From an uncultured Lachnospiraceae bacterium (GTDB lineage: Bacteria; Bacillota; Clostridia; Lachnospirales; Lachnospiraceae), in contig CAMNTM010000002.1 in the NCBI GenBank assembly GCA_946558465.1, forward strand, positions 124,001 through 188,000: a stretch of DNA of 64,000 bases, given 5' to 3'. The notes beneath the pieces are model-generated. The model did not search any database. It saw only the letters and a program-made list of their open reading frames with translations, and was not told where the DNA came from. Position numbers and translations under genes: made by a program. Of the stretch, positions 8,564 to 17,965 are shown piece by piece; position 1 is the stretch's first letter; each line of letters starts with the position of its first letter.

Positions 8564-8612
8564 AAAAAACGAGAACTGCAAAAGCTTTGCCTACCCTTAC
8601 AATTCTCGTTTT
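8564..8612 (-). terminator. Terminator of the M18 aminopeptidase gene
   Basis: AAAACGAGAA (8566-8575) pairs with TTCTCGTTTT (8603-8612) around a long loop; on the minus strand the stem is followed by TTTTTT. It begins about 17 bases after the aminopeptidase stop codon. Confidence 0.65.
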
Positions 8613-8628
8613 CTCTATCCTCTAAGCA

Positions 8629-10011
8629 TTAAAACTCTGCTCTTAAAAATGCACGATATCCTCTCACAGCCTCATACACATCTGCTTTACTTGTCAGTTC
8701 CCACGGTGCATGCATAGATAACACCGCCACTCCGCTGTCAATGACCTCCATACCGTAATCTGCCATAATATAGGCGATTGTTCCGCCGCCGCCTGCATCA
8801 ATCTTTCCAAGCTCTGCAGTCTGGAAATTCACATCCGCATCTGCAAAAATCTTCCTCAGACTTGCTATATATTCCGGATTTGCATCATTCGAACCATTTT
8901 TTCCCCTTGACCCTGTATATTTGTTAAATACAAGGCCATGTGCCAGATATGCGGCATTCTTCTTCTCGTATACACTCTCGTACATCGGATCATAGGCAGC
9001 GCTTACATCTGAGGAGAGCATCTTTGAATTTGCAAGGGCACGTCTCAGTACAAGATCACTATATTCTCCTGTCATCGCAATATATTCTGCCAAAGTATTT
9101 TCGAAAAATCTGGACTGCATTCCGCTTGCCCCCACGCTTCCAATCTCTTCCTTGTCTACCAAAACACAACAGGCTGTTCTGGATATATCCTGCTCCTTTA
9201 GTATCGCAAAGAGAGAGGTAAATGCACACACTCTGTCGTCCTGCCCATAAGCCAGGATCATACTTCTGTCCAGCCCGGACTCTCTGGCCTTTCCTGCCGG
9301 CACAATCTCAAGCTCCGCAGAGAGAAAATCCTCTTCCTCAATACCGTACTCTTCCTTCAGAAGCTTCAGAACATAGTCCTTTGCTGCTTCCTTTTCTTCT
9401 CCCTCTGCCGGACGGTTTCCGATCAAAAGATCCAGTTTCTCTCCTTCGATAAACTCTTTGGCGGTTTTCTTCCCCTGCTCAGAATCAAGATGGGGAAGAA
9501 GGTCTGTTATTACAAACACCGGCTGTTCCTCTTCTTCTCCTATATGGATGTCTATTTTCGTCCCATCCTTTTTCACGATTATTCCATGAAGCGCAAGCGG
9601 TATTGTAAGCCACTGATATTTCTTAATTCCCCCATAATAGTGAGTATCCAGATACGCAATTTCAGCTGCTTCATATAATGGATTCTGCTTTATATCGAGA
9701 CGGGGTGAATCTATATGAGCTCCCAAAATATTCATGCCCTGCTCAATCGGTGCCTGTCCGGCATGAAAAAGAATCAGAGCCTTTTCCATATAGTCCATAT
9801 ACAGCTTATCTCCCGGCTGAATCTGATAACCGCTTCCAATCAGCTTTTTCATATCCTGATATCCGGCTTCCTCAGCAAGAGCAATACTTTTTCTCACGCA
9901 CTCACGTTCAGTCTTCCCCTCATCCAGACACTCTCTGTACTTTAACGCTGTACTTTCAAGCTCCCTTAATTGTACTTCATTATAAGTGTTCCATAAATTT
10001 TTGTGCTCCAT
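8629..10011 (-). CDS. M18-family aminopeptidase
   Basis: A 460-residue zinc aminopeptidase of family M18 (aspartyl aminopeptidase/APE1 type), which removes N-terminal, often acidic or neutral, residues from peptides in the cytoplasm. Metal-ligand and catalytic motifs: GAHIDSPRLD near 97 (first His), DKEEIGSVGASGM near 286 (metal ligand and general base Glu), and the closing DSGVAVLSMHAPWE near 427 with the final His. The frame is open to 10044, but ATG 10011 has GGGAGG 9 bases before it, so the shorter start is chosen. A hairpin terminator follows. It is a monocistronic housekeeping gene. Confidence 0.92.
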   Translation of the reverse strand: MEHKNLWNTYNEVQLRELESTALKYRECLDEGKTERECVRKSIALAEEAGYQDMKKLIGSGYQIQPGDKLYMDYMEKALILFHAGQAPIEQGMNILGAHIDSPRLDIKQNPLYEAAEIAYLDTHYYGGIKKYQWLTIPLALHGIIVKKDGTKIDIHIGEEEEQPVFVITDLLPHLDSEQGKKTAKEFIEGEKLDLLIGNRPAEGEEKEAAKDYVLKLLKEEYGIEEEDFLSAELEIVPAGKARESGLDRSMILAYGQDDRVCAFTSLFAILKEQDISRTACCVLVDKEEIGSVGASGMQSRFFENTLAEYIAMTGEYSDLVLRRALANSKMLSSDVSAAYDPMYESVYEKKNAAYLAHGLVFNKYTGSRGKNGSNDANPEYIASLRKIFADADVNFQTAELGKIDAGGGGTIAYIMADYGMEVIDSGVAVLSMHAPWELTSKADVYEAVRGYRAFLRAEF

Positions 10012-10098
10012 AAGCTTCGTCCTCCCTATCATTTTTCTTCTCATTATACTGCCTTTGCATCATGATACACCGATTGCTGCGTATTCTGGGCTCCGGTG

Positions 10099-11292
10099 TT
10101 ATTTCATTTCTTCCCTTACTTCCTTGAAGCATTTCACAATAAAGTCAATATCTTCCTTTGTGTGTCCTGCGCATACCTGTGTGCGGATTCTTGCCTTTCC
10201 CTTCGGTACGACCGGATAAGAAAATGCCACAACATACACACCCTTCTCCATCATGCGCTTCGCAAATTCTGCTGCAGTCTTCTCGTCATACAGCATAACC
10301 GGTACACATGGATGAGTTCCCGGAATAATGTCAAACCCGTTGTCCACCAGCTCCTTCCGGTAATATGCAGTAACCTCCTCCAGATGATCCCTAAGCTCTG
10401 TACTTTCATCCAGCATATCAAAGAGCTCAATGCTTGCTCCTGCAATCGCCGGCGCAAGTGAATTGGAAAACAAATACGGGCGGCTCCTCTGACGCAGCAG
10501 GTCAATGATCTCCTTACGTCCGGAGGTATATCCGCCGGACGCTCCTCCCAGAGCCTTGCCAAGCGTTCCGGTAATGATGTCAACTCTTCCCTGGACACCA
10601 CAGTGCTCCGGGGTTCCCCGTCCGGTCTTTCCGACAAATCCAACAGCGTGGCTGTCATCTACCATCACCAATGCGTGGTACTTATCTGCCAGATCACATA
10701 CGCCCTTCAGGTTACAGATAATTCCGTCCATAGAAAACACACCGTCTGTCGCAATCAGTTTAATTCTTGCCCCTGCTTCATCCGCCTCTTTAAGCTTCGC
10801 CTCCAGATCTTCCATGTTGTTATTCTTATAACGGAAGCGCTTTGCTTTACACAAACGCACACCATCTATGATGGACGCATGATTCAGCTCATCGCTGATG
10901 ACTGCATCCTCCGCCGTCAAAATCGTCTCAAACAGACCCCCGTTTGCATCAAAGCAGGAAGAATATAGAATCGTATCATCTGTTCCCAGGAAATCAGAAA
11001 TCTTCTTCTCCAGCCTCTTATGAATATCCTGTGTTCCGCAGATAAAACGTACAGAAGCTACTCCAAAGCCCTTTTCATCATAGGTTCTCTTTGCCGCCTC
11101 AATCAGACGCGGACTGTCTCCAAGTCCAAGATAATTATTCGCACACATACACAGAAGCTCTCTTCCATCTTCCATCTTTACTCTGGCTCCCTGCGGAGAT
11201 ACGAAAGGCGCTTCTCCTTTAAAAAGACCTGCCTCCTTAATATCCTCAACTTCCTTTGTATAAATACTCAATATATCATCCTTACGTGCCAT
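10099..11292 (-). CDS. kbl: Glycine C-acetyltransferase (2-amino-3-ketobutyrate CoA ligase)
   Basis: A 398-residue PLP enzyme of the alpha-oxoamine synthase family. It cleaves 2-amino-3-oxobutyrate with CoA to glycine and acetyl-CoA, the second step of threonine degradation. Seen: CANNYLGL near 52, [10 protein letters not shown] near 86, [12 protein letters not shown] near 133, DDSHAVGF near 208 and the PLP-lysine segment [16 protein letters not shown] near 240. The start at 11292 (after GAAGGA) is preferred to the upstream opening at 11364 because the family starts there. It lies 81 bases downstream of tdh on the same strand; AKB is unstable, so linkage with the dehydrogenase makes biochemical sense. 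Confidence 0.95.
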   Translation of the reverse strand: MARKDDILSIYTKEVEDIKEAGLFKGEAPFVSPQGARVKMEDGRELLCMCANNYLGLGDSPRLIEAAKRTYDEKGFGVASVRFICGTQDIHKRLEKKISDFLGTDDTILYSSCFDANGGLFETILTAEDAVISDELNHASIIDGVRLCKAKRFRYKNNNMEDLEAKLKEADEAGARIKLIATDGVFSMDGIICNLKGVCDLADKYHALVMVDDSHAVGFVGKTGRGTPEHCGVQGRVDIITGTLGKALGGASGGYTSGRKEIIDLLRQRSRPYLFSNSLAPAIAGASIELFDMLDESTELRDHLEEVTAYYRKELVDNGFDIIPGTHPCVPVMLYDEKTAAEFAKRMMEKGVYVVAFSYPVVPKGKARIRTQVCAGHTKEDIDFIVKCFKEVREEMK

Positions 11293-11373
11293 TTCTTTAT
11301 TTTCCTTCTTTCTCATATTTTTATACATGCCAAAAGCTTTGTTTACTTCCACTCTCTGCGTCAAAACAGAGTA

Positions 11374-12435
11374 TTAGTCATTGATATGCGCCCAATCCAA
11401 AATCACTTTTCCTGACTGACCGGAAATCATTGCCTCAAAGCCCTTCTCATAGTCTCTGATATCAAAATGATGTGTGATAATAGCTGATATATCAAGTCCT
11501 GCCTGCACCATTGTCGACATCTTATACCAGGTATCCCATACCTTTCTTCCATAGATTCCCCGGATATTCAGTCCGTTAAAGATTACAGTCTCCAAATCCA
11601 CTACAGCATCTGTTCTCTGAAGCCCAAGAAGCGCAATATTTCCTCCATGCTTCATATTATGTATCATGTCACGGAGTCCTGCCTGAGATCCGGACATCTC
11701 AAGTCCTACGTCAAACCCTTCTGTCATACCGATATCCTTCATTACATCTGTAAGCTTTTCTTCCTTCAGATTCACGGTCCTTGTCGCCCCGAGCTTCTTC
11801 GCAAGGTCCAGACGATACGGATTCAAATCTGTAACTACCACATGTCTTGCCCCTGAAAATTTTGCGATAGCTGCTGCCATACAGCCAATCGGTCCTGCTC
11901 CTGCAACCAGCACATCCTCTCCCAGCATCTCATACGAGAGCGCCGTGTGCGTCGCATTCCCAAACGGATCAAAAATTGCATACATCTCTTCGGGAATATT
12001 TGGATTGCAGGGCCATACGTTCGAAGACGGAATTACGAGATACTCTGCAAAAGCTCCATTCCGGTTTACACCGACACCCTTTGCTTCCTTACAGTTCTCC
12101 TTGTGTCCCTCCAGACAATTTCTACATTTCCCGCATGTAATATGCCCTTCTCCAGATACCAAATCCCCAATCTTGAATCCCCGGACGCCTTCTCCTGTCT
12201 CCACAACCTCTCCTACATACTCATGTCCGGCTGTAAGTCCCACCGGAATCGTATGCTGTGCCCACTCATTCCACTGGTAAATATGCACATCCGTTCCACA
12301 GATTGCCGTCTTGTGGATCTTAATCTTTACATCATTCGGACCCACCTCCGGAATCGGGACCTGCTTCATCCATAAGCCCTCTTCGGGTTTCTCCTTTACA
12401 AGAGCCCACATCTTCCCAGCTTTTTTTTCACTCAT
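11374..12435 (-). CDS. tdh: L-threonine 3-dehydrogenase
   Basis: A 353-residue zinc-containing medium-chain dehydrogenase that oxidises threonine with NAD+ to 2-amino-3-oxobutyrate, which Kbl then splits. Catalytic zinc region [16 protein letters not shown] near 46 and [12 protein letters not shown] near 70; structural zinc cysteines in [15 protein letters not shown] near 100-114; Rossmann dinucleotide loop [11 protein letters not shown] near 179. AGGAGG precedes ATG 12435. The order tdh-kbl matches the classical threonine catabolic operon, yielding glycine and acetyl-CoA. A promoter at 12519-12547 serves the pair. Confidence 0.95.
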   Translation of the reverse strand: MSEKKAGKMWALVKEKPEEGLWMKQVPIPEVGPNDVKIKIHKTAICGTDVHIYQWNEWAQHTIPVGLTAGHEYVGEVVETGEGVRGFKIGDLVSGEGHITCGKCRNCLEGHKENCKEAKGVGVNRNGAFAEYLVIPSSNVWPCNPNIPEEMYAIFDPFGNATHTALSYEMLGEDVLVAGAGPIGCMAAAIAKFSGARHVVVTDLNPYRLDLAKKLGATRTVNLKEEKLTDVMKDIGMTEGFDVGLEMSGSQAGLRDMIHNMKHGGNIALLGLQRTDAVVDLETVIFNGLNIRGIYGRKVWDTWYKMSTMVQAGLDISAIITHHFDIRDYEKGFEAMISGQSGKVILDWAHIND

Positions 12436-12518
12436 TTGGCTTTCCTCCTGTTATCAACATTCTTTGTCCTCTCTGGACGATACCTTTTCCGCTCGGAAAA
12501 TATAACATCATCGTCGCC

Positions 12519-12547
12519 ATTATAACACTCCTTCAGTGCTTTCACAA
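12519..12547 (-). promoter_or_regulatory. Promoter of tdh-kbl
   Basis: On the minus strand TTGTGA (12547-12542), 17 bases, then a perfect TATAAT (12524-12519). The leader would be about 75 bases. Just upstream (12558-12620) are two short hairpins (AAGCG/CGCTT and AGCCG/CGGCT) that may end transcription from the decayed operon. Confidence 0.5.
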
Positions 12548-12637
12548 TGGATTTCGGGGGAGAATTTGAAAAAGCGCCTGCCGCTTCGTTCTTTAAAAGC
12601 TGCAGCCGCCTTCGGCTAAGGATTTTATCTACTCACG

Positions 12638-13086
12638 CTAATGTATTTTCCACTGTTCATAGCCATTTTTTATTCTTTCCAATGCCTGTTCCAATATCTT
12701 TGTCTGTGTCGCAATGTTAAGACGTACAAATCCATTTCCCGCTTCACCATACCGGCTGCCGTCATTTAACCTGACACCCCAATCTGCAAACCTCTTAAGG
12801 AGTTCTGGCTACGGCAGATTACCTCCGGTTTCAAATCATAACCATAACGTTTCCTGTACCATCCTGCGACAGCTTTGGAAAACCGCTCCTGTGGAAATGC
12901 ACCATAACCATACACGCCAAAATCTGCTTTCTTCATAACCGTTTCAATCACCGGCTGCGGGGCCTTAAAGTCTGTATCCGCAACACTAAGTGGAAGGAGA
13001 CTTCCTCCTTCTCCTTCTAAATCCCACTTTTCACTGCCACTGCCGACACGATTCACCGGCTCGTCAAAATTATGTATAAGATTCAT
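12638..13086 (-). pseudogene. malY/patB-type C-S lyase remnant, internally deleted
   Basis: The start (NLIHNFDEPVNRVGSGSEKW, then DTDFKAPQPVIE and GVYGYGAFPQERFSKAVAGW) is the N-terminus of the MalY/PatB group of PLP beta-lyases (cystathionine/cysteine beta-lyase). After about 85 residues the frame runs off its family. In a shifted frame from about 12795 to TAG 12638 the normal C-terminus follows (FADWGVRLNDGS, GNGFVRLNIA, then LEQALERIKNGYEQW). The middle of the roughly 390-residue enzyme, including the PLP lysine, is gone. It is 16 bases downstream of an ABC transporter ATPase gene, as in cystine uptake/use operons. It cannot encode an active enzyme. Confidence 0.8.
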
Positions 13087-13101
13087 TCTCAATCACCTGT
13101 T

Positions 13102-13845
13102 TTATTCTTTATTCAAGCTGTGTGCCAAAAACTGTCTTGTTTTTTCTTCCTTTGGATTCTCAAATATCTGCCGGGGAGTCCCTTCTTCGACAATGCAGCC
13201 TTCATCCATAAATATCACTCTGTCCGCCGCCTCCTTTGCAAACTCCATCTCGTGAGTGACAATCAGCATGGTAGTATTATGCTCTTTTACAATGCCCTTA
13301 ATGACAGCCAGAACCTCTCCCACTAAATATGGATCTAAAGCGCTTGTAGGCTCGTCAAATAATAATACCTTCGGATTCAGTATCATTGCCCGCCCGATGG
13401 CTACCCGCTGCTGCTGCCCGCCGGACAGTGTAGAAGGATACGCGCCGGCCTTATCATCCAGACCAACCTTCTTCAGAATTTCTACTGCCTCCTGTCTCGC
13501 CTGCTTCTTATTTTTCTTCTGGACAACCTCTAGTGCAAGCGCTACATTATCCAGAATCGTTTTATTGTTAAACAGATTAAAACTTTGAAAAATCATCGCG
13601 CTCTGTTTTCTCAATGCATAAATATCCTTTTTGTGATGTTTTGCTGCATCAATCTCCACATCTCCTATACGAATGACCCCCTCGTCTGGTACCTCCAGAT
13701 AGTTCACACAGCGAAGAAGCGTTGATTTTCCTGTCCCCGACGGTCCGATAACTGCGGCCACCTCTCCCTGATTTACATCCAGATTAACATCTTTTAATAC
13801 ATTTAAACCACCAAAACTCTTTTTCAGTCCTCTTATCTTTATCAT
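13102..13845 (-). CDS. Polar amino-acid (probably cystine) ABC transporter ATPase
   Basis: A 247-residue ABC ATPase of the polar amino acid uptake group (GlnQ/TcyC/TcyN-like). Walker [12 protein letters not shown] (about 33-43), Q-loop IFQSFNLF near 91, signature [15 protein letters not shown] near 139-153, Walker [14 protein letters not shown] near 160 and the switch His in IVTHEMEF. All catalytic motifs are intact. It would energise import by the membrane subunit encoded just upstream (1-base gap), but that gene has lost its 5' end and the substrate-binding protein gene is missing, so the ATPase may be an orphan. Cystine is inferred from the C-S lyase remnant downstream. Confidence 0.88.
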   Translation of the reverse strand: MIKIRGLKKSFGGLNVLKDVNLDVNQGEVAAVIGPSGTGKSTLLRCVNYLEVPDEGVIRIGDVEIDAAKHHKKDIYALRKQSAMIFQSFNLFNNKTILDNVALALEVVQKKNKKQARQEAVEILKKVGLDDKAGAYPSTLSGGQQQRVAIGRAMILNPKVLLFDEPTSALDPYLVGEVLAVIKGIVKEHNTTMLIVTHEMEFAKEAADRVIFMDEGCIVEEGTPRQIFENPKEEKTRQFLAHSLNKE

Positions 13846-13846
13846 C

Positions 13847-14400
13847 TTATTTTGCCGCTCCTTGCCGGCCGAAATGTTTTTCCAATGCCTTTTGTCCTAT
13901 CCCTATAATCTTTGACAGACAGAAATAAATAACAAATGCATCCAGATATGCTTCAAAAAACTTGAAACCTGCATTTCCCACCAGAGATGCCTGTCCCATA
14001 ATTTCTCTGACACCAAGTGTATAGGCCATAGATGAATTCTTTAATAACGCTATAAAATCATTCGCCAATACCGGTACTGCAACCTTCGCCGCCTGCGGCA
14101 GAATAATATGACGCATAACCTGCAGATTCGTCATACCTACAGCAAGGCCTGCTTCTGTCTGCCCTTTTGAAACCGACTCCAAAGCAGAACGCATATTTTC
14201 CGTCGTATATGCAGAAGCATTTAATGCCAATACTAAAATTGAAGCCTGAAGCGGACTCATATCCCTGAAAACAGAAAATATCTGTGCCAGACCATAATAA
14301 ATAAAAAACATCTGCGTCAACAACGGCGTACCTCTGAAAATATCAATGTAGACGTTGACAATTTGAGTTAATATTTTGATTTTATAATATCTTATAATTA
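13847..14400 (-). pseudogene. Amino-acid ABC permease lacking its 5' end
   Basis: From codon TTG 14323 the frame gives 158 residues ending in the normal permease C-terminus. Homologous sequence continues upstream in the same frame (NVYIDIFRGTPLL, the family's typical mid-N-terminal motif) to about 14400, but there is no start codon with a ribosome site and the first one or two membrane helices are missing. The EAA loop (EAGLAVGMTNLQVMRHIILP) is intact. Family length is about 220 residues. The break lies about 40 bases from an IS-like inverted-repeat scar (14439-14532), a likely cause. No solute-binding protein gene remains. Confidence 0.7.
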
Positions 14401-14438
14401 TTATTAAAAACCTTAAAGAGCTTGGGTTTTTCAGATTG

Positions 14439-14532
14439 AAGGGTGCTGTCTCATATGCAGCGAAAAATCTGCACTGCTCAGCTGCAAGTGTATATCGGTA
14501 TCTGAGTGAATTAAAATCCTAACAGCACCCTT
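14439..14532. repeat. 94-bp IS-like scar or MITE with 11-bp inverted ends
   Basis: AAGGGTGCTGT (14439-14449) and ACAGCACCCTT (14522-14532) are perfect inverted repeats 72 bases apart. The GGGTGCTGTCTCA-type end resembles those of IS1182-like elements of Firmicutes (from memory). The interior has no reading frame. No clear target duplication is seen. It sits at the broken edge of the ABC transporter operon. It may be a non-autonomous element or a collapsed insertion sequence. The rest of 14400-14638 holds only the glyS terminator. Confidence 0.45.
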
Positions 14533-14584
14533 TCCTCTCCCTCATACTCCCGATTCATTAAACCGTGTGCCGCCAGTCACACAT

Positions 14585-14620
14585 AAAATATACCGCCGAT
14601 AGATAAATCTACCGGCGGTA
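14585..14620 (-). terminator. Terminator of the glyS unit
   Basis: TACCGCCG (14591-14598) pairs with CGGCGGTA (14613-14620), extended inside by TAGAT/ATCTA; on the minus strand the stem runs into TATATTTTATG. It begins about 20 bases after the glyS stop codon. Confidence 0.75.
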
Positions 14621-14638
14621 CTTCATATACATCTATTT

Positions 14639-16030
14639 CTACCACTCAAATTTTTTCTCAAAATACGCGTTCAGGTCTTCAATTTTAACTCTTTCCTGCT
14701 CCATCGTATCACGGTCGCGGACAGTCACTGCTCCGTCCTCCTCAGAATCAAAATCATAGGTTACACAGAACGGTGTACCGATCTCATCCTGACGGCGGTA
14801 ACGCTTGCCGATATTTCCCCGCTCATCAAATTCACAGTTATACTTCTTAGAAAGCTGTGCATATACCTTCTCGGCACCTTCGTTCAGCTTTTTAGAAAGC
14901 GGAAGCACACCGATCTTAACCGGTGCAAGTGCCGGGTGGAAGCGAAGCACGGTTCTCTTGTCTCCGCCCTCAAGCTCTTCCTCATCATACGCGCTGCAAA
15001 GGAATGCAAGTACCATACGGTCAGCTCCAAGAGACGGCTCGATTACATATGGAACATATTTTTCCTTCTTCTCATCGTCAAAATAGCTTAAATCCTGTTT
15101 TGATGTGTTAATATGCTGAGTCAGGTCAAAGTCTGTTCTGTCCGCAATGCCCCACAGCTCACCCCAGCCGAACGGGAACAAAAATTCCACATCTGTAGTA
15201 GCCTTGCTGTAGTGGCTCAGCTCCTCCGGCGTATGATCACGGTAACGCACCTCTTCCTCTGAAAGTCCCAGTGCCTTCAGCCAGTCAAGACAGAACTGCT
15301 TCCAATATGCGAACCATTCAAGGTCTGTATCCGGCTCACAGAAGAACTCCAGCTCCATCTGCTCGAATTCTCTCGTACGGAAGGTAAAGTTGCCCGGTGT
15401 AATCTCATTACGGAAGGACTTTCCGATCTGGCAGATACCGAACGGAATCTTCTTTCTGGAAGTACGCTGTACATTCTTGAAATTAACGAAGATACCCTGT
15501 GCCGTCTCCGGTCTCAAATAAACTGTATTCTTCGCATCCTCTGTAACTCCCTGAAAGGTCTTGAACATCAAGTTGAATTCTCGGATCTCTGTAAATTCAT
15601 GTGCCCCGCATGTCGGACATGGTATATTGTGCTCTTTAATATACGCCTCCATCTGCTCGTGGCTCCATCCGTCGATCGTATCACCGATATCAAGCCCATG
15701 CTCCTTTGCATAGTCCTCAATCATCTTGTCCGCACGAAAACGCTCGTGGCATTCCTTACAATCCATCAAAGGATCGCTGAATCCGCCCAGGTGTCCGCTT
15801 GCCACCCATGTCTGCGGATTCATAAGAATTGCACAGTCTACGCCCACATTATAAGGGGACTCCTGTACAAACTTCTGCCACCATGCTTTCTTGACATTAT
15901 TCTTAAGCTCTACACCAAGATTTCCATAATCCCATGTATTTGCAAGTCCGCCGTAGATCTCAGACCCCGGATATACAAATCCTCTTGACTTCGCAAGTGC
16001 CACAATTTTTTCCATTGTTTTCTCTACCAT
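14639..16030 (-). CDS. glyS: Glycyl-tRNA synthetase, class II single-chain type
   Basis: A 463-residue homodimer-type GlyRS (also called GlyQS) that charges tRNA-Gly. It starts with the family signature [20 protein letters not shown] ([10 protein letters not shown] follows). Class II motif 2 is in [20 protein letters not shown] near 200-219 and motif 3 in [12 protein letters not shown] near 355; the C-terminal anticodon-binding domain starts near [11 protein letters not shown]. The start at 16030 is chosen because GlyRS proteins begin there; AAGGAG lies slightly far upstream (13 bases). No T-box leader is present in the 110-base gap upstream, so regulation by uncharged tRNA is not evident. 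It probably follows recO in one transcript. Confidence 0.96.
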   Translation of the reverse strand: MVEKTMEKIVALAKSRGFVYPGSEIYGGLANTWDYGNLGVELKNNVKKAWWQKFVQESPYNVGVDCAILMNPQTWVASGHLGGFSDPLMDCKECHERFRADKMIEDYAKEHGLDIGDTIDGWSHEQMEAYIKEHNIPCPTCGAHEFTEIREFNLMFKTFQGVTEDAKNTVYLRPETAQGIFVNFKNVQRTSRKKIPFGICQIGKSFRNEITPGNFTFRTREFEQMELEFFCEPDTDLEWFAYWKQFCLDWLKALGLSEEEVRYRDHTPEELSHYSKATTDVEFLFPFGWGELWGIADRTDFDLTQHINTSKQDLSYFDDEKKEKYVPYVIEPSLGADRMVLAFLCSAYDEEELEGGDKRTVLRFHPALAPVKIGVLPLSKKLNEGAEKVYAQLSKKYNCEFDERGNIGKRYRRQDEIGTPFCVTYDFDSEEDGAVTVRDRDTMEQERVKIEDLNAYFEKKFEW

Positions 16031-16140
16031 ATCCTCATCACATCTCCTTCTATGCTTGATAATGTTAATTATTATACAGGCAACCGACCTGCTTTTCAAG
16101 CTTTTTCCATCAGTTTGTAAACTGCTGTGAGTAAAAAGCT

Positions 16141-16881
16141 CTATATCATCATCTCCAGTATTTCCTGAGATTTAAACCTTTTATCTACATATTGTTCCAG
16201 ATATGCTCTCACGACATCTCCCAGCTGCTCCAACACTTCATCTGTAAGCGCAAACGTATAGAGCTTTTCTACCGGAGAGGCAATAATATACTGCATAGCA
16301 TACAAAGTTGAAGGAAGAAGCAAAAGACCGCCGTCTATATGCCCCAGACACTCCCGGCATACCAATCCTCCCTTTTTTATACTAAATACCTTCTCTTTTT
16401 CTCTGTCCCCGCACCGGACACATTCAAACATCTGAGGCCCCTCTCCATTGATACAGATGAGCCTTAGTTCATATATGTACCGGACCAGGCGGTTGGACAG
16501 CTTCGGGCTTGTAAGTGCACGCATCGTCTGGTATAAGAGCTTTAACAACTCCGTCTCGTCAGCCGCCTCTCTGGCATAGTAGCCTGCAAGGTCCATAAAA
16601 TAAAATCCATAATATGCTCCCTCCATATCGGAACGGAGCTCAGAAAAATAATTGGAAATAGAGGCCGACATCAACGTATAGGATGTCCGCCCCTCATAAA
16701 CTTTAAATACTCCGAATGAAAATGGATTCGTCACTCCCAGAAGTGCGCTGTTCGGCTTTCTTGCACCCCTGGCAAATGCCGCAATCTTTCCGCGCTCCTT
16801 TGTGACAATCACAACCCGCTTGTCATACTCCCCGGCAGGTGCCGCCGACAGCACCATGCCGGTTACTGTAATCTGATTCAT
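16141..16881 (-). CDS. recO: DNA repair protein RecO
   Basis: A 246-residue RecO, which loads RecA with RecR/RecF at single-strand gaps. N-terminal OB fold ([20 protein letters not shown], then [12 protein letters not shown] near 36), a helical C-terminal domain and a four-cysteine zinc site CVRCG...CREC near 150-175. ATG 16881 is preferred over 16899 because GGGGAAAGAG lies just before it. The start overlaps the last 59 bases of the small YqzL-like gene, so the two are probably translationally coupled. The order era-yqzL-recO-glyS on one strand is the common Firmicutes arrangement. Confidence 0.95.
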   Translation of the reverse strand: MNQITVTGMVLSAAPAGEYDKRVVIVTKERGKIAAFARGARKPNSALLGVTNPFSFGVFKVYEGRTSYTLMSASISNYFSELRSDMEGAYYGFYFMDLAGYYAREAADETELLKLLYQTMRALTSPKLSNRLVRYIYELRLICINGEGPQMFECVRCGDREKEKVFSIKKGGLVCRECLGHIDGGLLLLPSTLYAMQYIIASPVEKLYTFALTDEVLEQLGDVVRAYLEQYVDKRFKSQEILEMMI

Positions 16882-16999
16882 GGGCTCTTTCCCCTTCATA
16901 GACTTCTATTACCTGGCTGCATATCTGCATGCCTTTGTAATAAAGATAGTCCGCAATCTTTCCTGTCTTTAAAAACTGCTTCCAGTACTTTTCTTCCAT
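16823..16999 (-). CDS. YqzL-like small protein
   Basis: A 58-codon frame between era and recO. ATG 16999 has GAGGTG just upstream; the stop TGA is at 16825-16823, inside recO in another frame. It begins MEEKYWKQFLKTGKIADYLY, matching the W-x-x-F-x-x-T-G-x-(I/V)-x-x-Y-L-x-Y pattern of the YqzL family, small proteins encoded next to recO in Firmicutes with no established function. The last 20 or so residues, which overlap recO, look unconstrained ([17 protein letters not shown]). Position, motif and ribosome site support a real gene. Confidence 0.75.
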   Translation of the reverse strand: MEEKYWKQFLKTGKIADYLYYKGMQICSQVIEVYEGERAHESDYSNRHGAVGGTCRGV

Positions 17000-17052
17000 A
17001 GGATCACCTCATCGTCTGTTATAATTTTAGGTTCTCCCATAGTACCTGCTTT

Positions 17053-17949
17053 TTATTCTTCTTCCCGGTATCCAAAATTTTTCATCAAAAATTCACTGTC
17101 TCTCCAATCCTTTTTCACTTTTACCCAAAGCTTAAGATTTACCTGGACATCCAGCATTTTCTCAATTTCATACCGGGCAGTGCTTCCGATTTTTTTCAAC
17201 ATATTTCCTTGTTTTCCAATAATTATCCCCTTGTGCGAATCCCGCTCGCAGATTATAGTAGCATCTATATGCATTATTTTTTTATGCATTTTCATCCGGT
17301 CTATCACAACTGCAATACCATGAGGAATCTCCTCATTCAGCGAATGAAGCGCCTTTTCCCTGATAAGTTCCGCCACAATCTGGCGTTCCGGCTGGTCCGT
17401 CACCATTTCATTATCATAAAACTGCGGGCCGTAAGGCAGGTACTTCATAATAACCTTCAGAAGCTCATCCGTATTATCGCCGCTGCGGGCTGATACAGGC
17501 ACAATCTCTGCAAAATGATACAAATCCTTATAAGCAGTAATTGCCCGGACCACCTCTTCCGTCTTCACACTGTCCGTCTTGTTGATAACGAGAATAACCG
17601 GCGTCTTTACTTTTCCTAACTGCTTCACAATATGCTGCTCCCCGGCTCCGATAAAGGTAACCGGCTCTACAAGCCAAAGCACCACATCCACCTCATTGAG
17701 TGAGCGCTCCGCTGCATTTACCATATATTCGCCCAGCTTATTCTTCGCCTTATGAATCCCCGGTGTATCCACAAATATAATCTGTCCTTCTTCTGTAGTG
17801 AACACAGTCTGAATGCGGTTTCTCGTAGTCTGAGGCTTATTTGACGTAATGGCAATCTTCTGTCCGATCAGATAATTCATAAGTGTAGACTTCCCCACAT
17901 TCGGCCGTCCGATCAGTGTTACAAAGCCTGACTTAAAATCCTTTTTCAT
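17053..17949 (-). CDS. era: GTPase Era, 16S rRNA maturation factor
   Basis: A 298-residue Era. It binds the 3' end of 16S rRNA and couples 30S subunit maturation to GTP levels; it is essential in most bacteria. G1 GRPNVGKST near 14-22, G2 around KPQTTR near 38-43, G3 DTPG near 61, G4 NKTD near 124, and a C-terminal KH domain with GIIIGKQGNMLKKIG near 239-253. GGGAGAGGG precedes ATG 17949. The M16C protease gene ends 17 bases upstream, so both may share a transcript; yqzL and recO follow. Confidence 0.97.
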   Translation of the reverse strand: MKKDFKSGFVTLIGRPNVGKSTLMNYLIGQKIAITSNKPQTTRNRIQTVFTTEEGQIIFVDTPGIHKAKNKLGEYMVNAAERSLNEVDVVLWLVEPVTFIGAGEQHIVKQLGKVKTPVILVINKTDSVKTEEVVRAITAYKDLYHFAEIVPVSARSGDNTDELLKVIMKYLPYGPQFYDNEMVTDQPERQIVAELIREKALHSLNEEIPHGIAVVIDRMKMHKKIMHIDATIICERDSHKGIIIGKQGNMLKKIGSTARYEIEKMLDVQVNLKLWVKVKKDWRDSEFLMKNFGYREEE

Positions 17950-17965
17950 CTTCCCTCTCCCTGTT

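Noticed and set aside
14439-14532. A functional insertion sequence next to the ABC transporter remnant
   Set aside because: Only 94 bases lie between the inverted ends and there is no transposase frame; it can only be a scar or a non-autonomous element.
16031-16140. T-box leader upstream of glyS
   Set aside because: The gap from recO is only about 110 bases and contains no T-box sequence or antiterminator-like pair.
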